Source: Talpa occidentalis (lineage: Eukaryota > Chordata > Mammalia > Eulipotyphla > Talpidae). Taken from it: a DNA stretch of 64,000 nt. Numbering within the stretch: the stretch's first letter is position 1; each line of letters opens with the position of its first letter. The notes under the pieces were generated by a model. It saw only the letters and a program-made list of their open reading frames with translations. It searched no databases and was not told the origin of the DNA. The DNA lies in assembly GCF_014898055.3 (NCBI RefSeq), contig NW_023604295.1:66675730-66739729 (forward strand), in the 5' to 3' direction. The position numbers were made by a program, and so were the translations under genes. This document shows positions 58,835 to 64,000 of this stretch, piece after piece.

Positions 58835-61668
58835 ACAGCCATTTACATTCTGTAAACTAGCTTTGAAGAATGCATTAATTTGTCGCAGGGTAATGAAGAT
58901 AACCAGAGAAAAGAAGAGTCTTTGAAGAAATTATAGTGGAAAAAATTGTTGCTTGATATTAGGTCTTAGCTGTATTCTCATAAAGGCAAGCAGCCTGTGT
59001 CATCTTCAAGTACATTGAGTTTTTTTAATTGCAAAATAACATTATTGCTTTCATATTCTGTTTTTCCAAATTTAATCTAAAATTCACCTTTTTTCAGGAA
59101 GCCATATCATGAATAGCTTGTTTTAACAAAGTTGGGATGACCATAACTAATTTTTGTGAGGATTCAGTATTGATAATATATATAAAATATATCACCATGG
59201 AAATGTCATTTAGTTTTTGATAAAATAATATATAATTCTTCAATAAGTTCATTATTTTGTTCTCTTTTTAGTCCATCTAAGCTCAATAGACATGAGCCAT
59301 GAGAATTGTTCTAGTTCCCATTCAGAGCAAAAGTAGCATATCAAAAAAAATAAAAACTTAATTTCTGAAAGACTGGTTGGCATCACTTGCAATGAGAGCT
59401 TGGGCCTCATAAACCTGAATGACTTAGAAAAAAAAGTCATGCTCTCTGTACTTTATATTTCCTTGATTTTCTTAAAGAGGTTTAAAAGCTTCTCAACCAC
59501 TAAACATCTCTACCTATATTTACATCTATCTATCTATAAAGATAAATATACCTATATATACACTATATAAATTATTCTAATATAAATCTAATTAAATTTG
59601 GCATAAAATATCCACATGGGCATAAAAATGCAAAAGCATTAAAAAATCATATTTTACATTCTTCCTAATATAAAACATTTGAAAAAATAATTCAAAGCAA
59701 TAATTCAAAAAATATTTCCTCTCTAATATATGCTTGGGTTCACTGACCCCTTATGTGTATGCACAGGCATGCAAGACAGCACCTGAGCTCCACCAGGACA
59801 AAAATAAAACTGTACCACCTGGGAAAAAAATGCACATATCTCTCATACCTCAGCATACCAGAAAGCCTAACAGAATTCATATGTGTAACAAAATAGTAGT
59901 CTTCGAAGTATGCATTGGCTTTTCCTTCCTTGACAGTGTGGAATACAGAAAACATGTTCTGGAAACTACTTGGCAGAGGCAGTTCCTTTTTGTGCCTCAC
60001 ACACAGACAAAATTCAAACCTCGTCCTCGTCAGGCATTGGTGTGAATGCTGTTGTCAACATGGCTCAGTCCAATTCAGAATCATTCTTTACATATTAAAT
60101 CCTCCCAAATGTTTAGTTAGAAGCTTTTTAATAGAACCAGGGAACTATATTTATCCCCAATATAACACAAGTAAAAATTAGAACCCATTTCCTAGGGAAA
60201 AAGAAAAAAGAAACACCCATATTCAATATTATGTTATGCAGTCACTTAAAATAATCTTGAAATTATTCAGTGATTTGAAAGTGTTTCATCATGATGCATG
60301 ATTTCTACCATTTCAAGGATCAGAGTTGTTAGCATTTGACTGGAGTTCTAAAAACAATTAAATTTCATGAAGCCCTGTTGCTCTCAGTTGTATTCACCCC
60401 AGAATGCTTATCTACCTCTGAAGTTCCCTATTGATTTAGATAAGGATGTGAGAAGCTCTCTCATTACCAACTTGATAAAGACAAAAGTGCCCCTCTTTCT
60501 TCTATTACTTCCCTTCTTAAAGTTTTCCCAATGGCTATTGCCCCTCAGTAAATCACATTGATAGGATTTTTAATCTGGCACTGGCCATGAAGACAGACCT
60601 GGACAGTTATCAGATTGTCTGTTAAACAGCTCTTAATGTCTCTCCAATCTACTTTCCACTTCTCTTATTTATGGAATGCTGCAGCCTCCTGACCTGATTC
60701 TCTGCTTCTATGTGATTCTTTTTTTTTCCTTAAGCTTAAGTCTCTATTAGTTTCCTTCTAGGGATCATTCTCATCACTGAGAACTTTGTGATGGTTTGAC
60801 CATGGATCCCTCTCTACAGACTCAGGCTGACTCATCTCCGTTAGTCCCTTCAACACAGTCCAAGAAAGAATTCACTATCCTTTCTTGAAAAGTGTATTTC
60901 TCAAAGCCTATTAAGACTGGCTTATCAAAGCAACTATTTTAATCCTGCTTTATTCTGGAATTATTTTCTAAGTGCACGATAAAAAGTTATTTCTCTGAGG
61001 TCTAATCACTTGTATAGTTGGCTCTACTGTCCTTCAAGTTAACTTAATTTTGTATTTTTAAATTTGTATATGCACATATTATACATGTTTATTTCACACA
61101 CATTTATACAGGTGATTATAATATTATAAAATACACTAAGCTGAGAAAGATTATGCTTGTATAAATCTTCATAGAACAAGTGAAACCTCATCTCCTGGCA
61201 AAAATTTTGGTTCTGATTGATGTTAGCAAAAAATACTAGAACAAAAATGTTGAAGTTGATCATCAAATTGATCCTTGACAAATTTCATGATGATAACCTA
61301 TTTTTAAGAAAATCTGAATAATTACAGCTCACACAATATTATTCAAGTAATCTTAAGCTACTGAACATAAAATTGCAAAAACATGCTGAATATTAAGTAT
61401 AAGCAAGATATTAATGTAGAGAAAAATAGTATGCCTAAAAATATATACAGTAAAATGGGAAAAAATCAAATCCAGCATTTGACTAAAAAAAAAATTTGAT
61501 TTGAATAATTCTCCAAGTTAATGGCCATCCACAATTCATAACCTGATTCTTATCGAACATCAATATCTTGAAATTTTACCAATAAAAATTAGATTCATTC
61601 CTGAATGGTAGAAAGCCAAAAATAGCAGTGGCTTAACCAAGATAAAAATGATAACCAAAAACCTGAAA
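58835..61668. other. About 2.8 kb without recognised genes
   Basis: AT-rich. Overlapping frames on both strands at 59734-60045 do not resemble a known protein. TATA-rich run at 59510-59575. Confidence 0.4.
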
Positions 61669-62023
61669 TGTGGTCAAAGTGGAACAAAGGGGCTTATTTG
61701 TAGGTTTAGTACCACAGCTGGGCAGAGACAGTCACAGGCAGTCCTTGAATCATGTTTCCAGTTGCCTAGTCTTGGAGAGAGTTTATATACACAAAGAAAA
61801 GTCAGACAGTTTCTGCTCTGATCTGCTATGCAAATTAGGTTATAAGTCAGACAAGTAATGATTGACTCAATAACATGGAAATTAAGTGAAAAGTTAGTGA
61901 AGTAGTGATTGGTTAAAGCTTTATTGTGGGTGGTCTGTGATGGATTGGTTTTATTGGCATGTGGAGGCATGCCTGGAAGTACCTGATTTTCAACAACTTC
62001 TCAATTCTGTTTTGAGAGTTGGT
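61669..62023 (-). mobile_element. Probable LTR on minus strand
   Basis: On the minus strand: several CCAAT boxes (plus ATTGG near 61909, 61943, 61953), TATATAAA (plus 61782-61789), and an AATAAG-type signal (plus 61691) in that order. Family and precise ends unknown; no internal region seen. Confidence 0.45.
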
Positions 62024-64000
62024 GTAGATGCCTCCACTTTGACTTTTTATTTCTTCAAGTGTTAATATTTTTCATCTAATCTAAATCAGCCCAATATGAA
62101 AGTTTCATAAGCATTAAGTTTTCAGATTCTTTTAATAACATTGTCCTGTACACCCACACGAGGTGACACCTTCATGTTCAAAAAAGTTTGCTTGTACTCA
62201 GTTATTATATGTTCATTTCAGCACAAACAGTTCGGCCTAAAGGGAAAATAACCTAAGTTGAAGAAGAATATTTATTCCTTTTAAGCATATTTATCTGAAG
62301 TCATATCCCATTATCTAGAATTAATCACCTGTATTCACCTTGCTGCAAGGTTCTCTGGGAAATATGTTCTTTATTCATTATGTCTAATCAAAATCAGGAT
62401 CCTAAGAAGGAAAAAGAGTAGATTTTTGGGAAACAACCAGCTGTATCTGCCATAATAACATAATTATGAGATTTATATTTGAACATAAAATCAATCTTCT
62501 AGTTTCTTCCACAAAAAATTCAATCCGATGACTGAGAATGAATCCCCAAATTTGTGTGGGAACTACCAAAGGGGAACTCTCATCTGCTGGTCTTAAAGTT
62601 ATCATGCTCTGAATATATATGAATGAATGAAAGAATGAATATATATATGTATATCGACACATATATACCTATATAATATATTTAGAAAGCTATATATAGA
62701 AAGAATATAAAGAAAAATGGCCTATGTATTTTACTAAGGGTTTAAAATGTTACCTTTTATATGATAGACAAACACTATCCAAGAGAAAAATAATGCAAAT
62801 CAGAAATGTAAGACACACTCTGTTTTTAAATTTTATCAATAGTCATATTTAAAAAGGTAAAAAGAAACACATATTTAATAATTTTTGTTTGATATGACAT
62901 GTTAAAATATAAACATTTCAACATATAGTCAACAAAAAATACTGAAAATAAGTTGCATTCCTTTCCTTCCTACTATGTTTACAAAATCCAGTGTGTATTT
63001 TATACTTGGAGAATTCAGATGGCACATTTCAAATGTTCAATAGGCACATGTACCCAGTAGCTGCCATATTGAATGCACTGAATGGTAGTACAAGTTAATT
63101 CATAAAAATGACACATTCCTTAAAGAGAGGAAAGAACTTATTATAAACCTATTGCATTTGAAAGGATGGGGTGGGTCATGTAGGAAGTGTGATTTATCTT
63201 TTTTACTTCTTTGGACTTTTTAAAATCTATATTGGACATTTAAAATTTATTTTCATAAAACATCATTAGAGCTTGGTTGGTTGAAAGTAACTGAACACCA
63301 GTTTTAACTATCTTGGAGGGAGAAGACTGGGTAATTACAAAGTTTTTAACTATAAATTATACAAAAATTATAAAATTACCCATTGGACTGGGTAATTAAA
63401 AGTCCCCGGTTAGTGTGAGATGCTTAAAAGTTAAGATTCAGGGTTCACCTATGTTATGATCTACATTGGTTTCATTTTCAGTGAAGTGGATAATTCTAGA
63501 TTAATGTGCGCTTGGTTCAGATTCAACAGAAAAAGAACGTTATTTCCTAGCTGTGTCCATAAAAACTACAGCCTGATTCTCATTGGCCTAAATTTATTCA
63601 CATATCTAATTCCTGAAGCAATTATGAGGTCCAGAGTGGAAATGTGGTACACTGAAATGTTTTATTGCCTTAGGTCATATGTCAAAAGCTGGAGTTGATG
63701 AAATAAACTGTCATACCCTGAAGAAAGTGTCAGCAATGAGTATTTCATCAAAGAATAATTGAAGGAATAGATGCAAGACTGAAAAGACCAGCAGATATCT
63801 ATTTACTTCATTTAACTATTTTTCAATGTCCTTAATGTTTATGATTTACATTCGTTTTTCAGTCATAATATTGTGCTTTTGGAATTTCCTACTTTTTTCT
63901 TTGCCTAAAATTACAAAATTTTATCATAGTTTTATAAGAATTAAATCTACTGATTTTATTTCTGGTTTCCTTTATATTTAACATTTTCAACTTCTATTTA
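62024..64000. other. AT-rich DNA to the window end
   Basis: Interrupted (AT)/(GAAT) microsatellite at about 62613-62690. ACTGGGTAATTA is repeated at about 63327 and 63389 with an inverted AATTACCCA between. No gene recognised. Confidence 0.45.

Noticed and set aside
59734..60045. 103-codon plus frame with an 86-codon minus frame opposite it
   Set aside because: Long frames on both strands at once suggest a low-stop stretch, not a gene.

Overview
This is an AT-rich, intron/desert-type stretch of placental mammal genome. The evidence is the repeat content: 5'-truncated L1 LINEs with target-site duplications (TSDs), many copies of one tRNA-derived SINE with Pol III A and B boxes, ancient MIR and MER5A-like fragments, and LTRs of endogenous retroviruses. 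There is no Alu, B1/B2, carnivore CAN, ruminant or equid SINE, so primates, rodents, carnivores, cattle and horses are unlikely. The SINE has the general build of laurasiatherian (for example bat-type) tRNA SINEs, but I could not name its family and leave the species open. I find no multi-exon gene, no operon-like block, no CRISPR and no free-standing tRNA or rRNA gene. The only convincing protein-coding reading frame of cellular origin is an intronless copy of MICOS10. || Layout. 0-6.2 kb: mostly unique AT-rich DNA, a young SINE, an older SINE, an ancient L1 with an inverted 5' half, and a tiny L1 insertion with its own inverted end and a perfect 12-bp TSD. 6.4-16.3 kb: a cluster of LTRs, including three copies of one LTR family (two of them head-to-head) and a roughly 610-bp LTR followed by a decayed tRNA-Lys(1,2)-type primer binding site. 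16.3-17.15 kb: a composite retro-insert on the minus strand, a full-length SINE joined to a MICOS10 mRNA copy, inside one shared TSD. 17-33 kb: largely unique, with SINEs at 22-26 kb. 33-45 kb: an unclassified GC-rich block, a young SINE, a solo-type LTR, old L1 and MIR relics, and a 5'-truncated L1 at 42.3 kb. 47-53 kb: three younger L1 insertions, the largest (about 2.06 kb) carrying the broken C-terminal half of ORF2. 55-58.8 kb: SINEs, a MER5A-like relic, an L1 tail, and a 97-bp LTR-like insert nested in a SINE. 59-64 kb: AT-rich, with one LTR-like segment at 61.7 kb. || How the parts relate. L1 machinery explains most of the structure: many L1s, SINEs and the MICOS10 copy show TSDs and A-tails, and unusual products (5' inversions, a template-switch chimera, a head-only SINE, possible short 3' transductions) are visible at base level. 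TSDs and alignments were read by eye. No database search was possible, so family names other than L1, MIR, MER5A and MICOS10 are not assigned.
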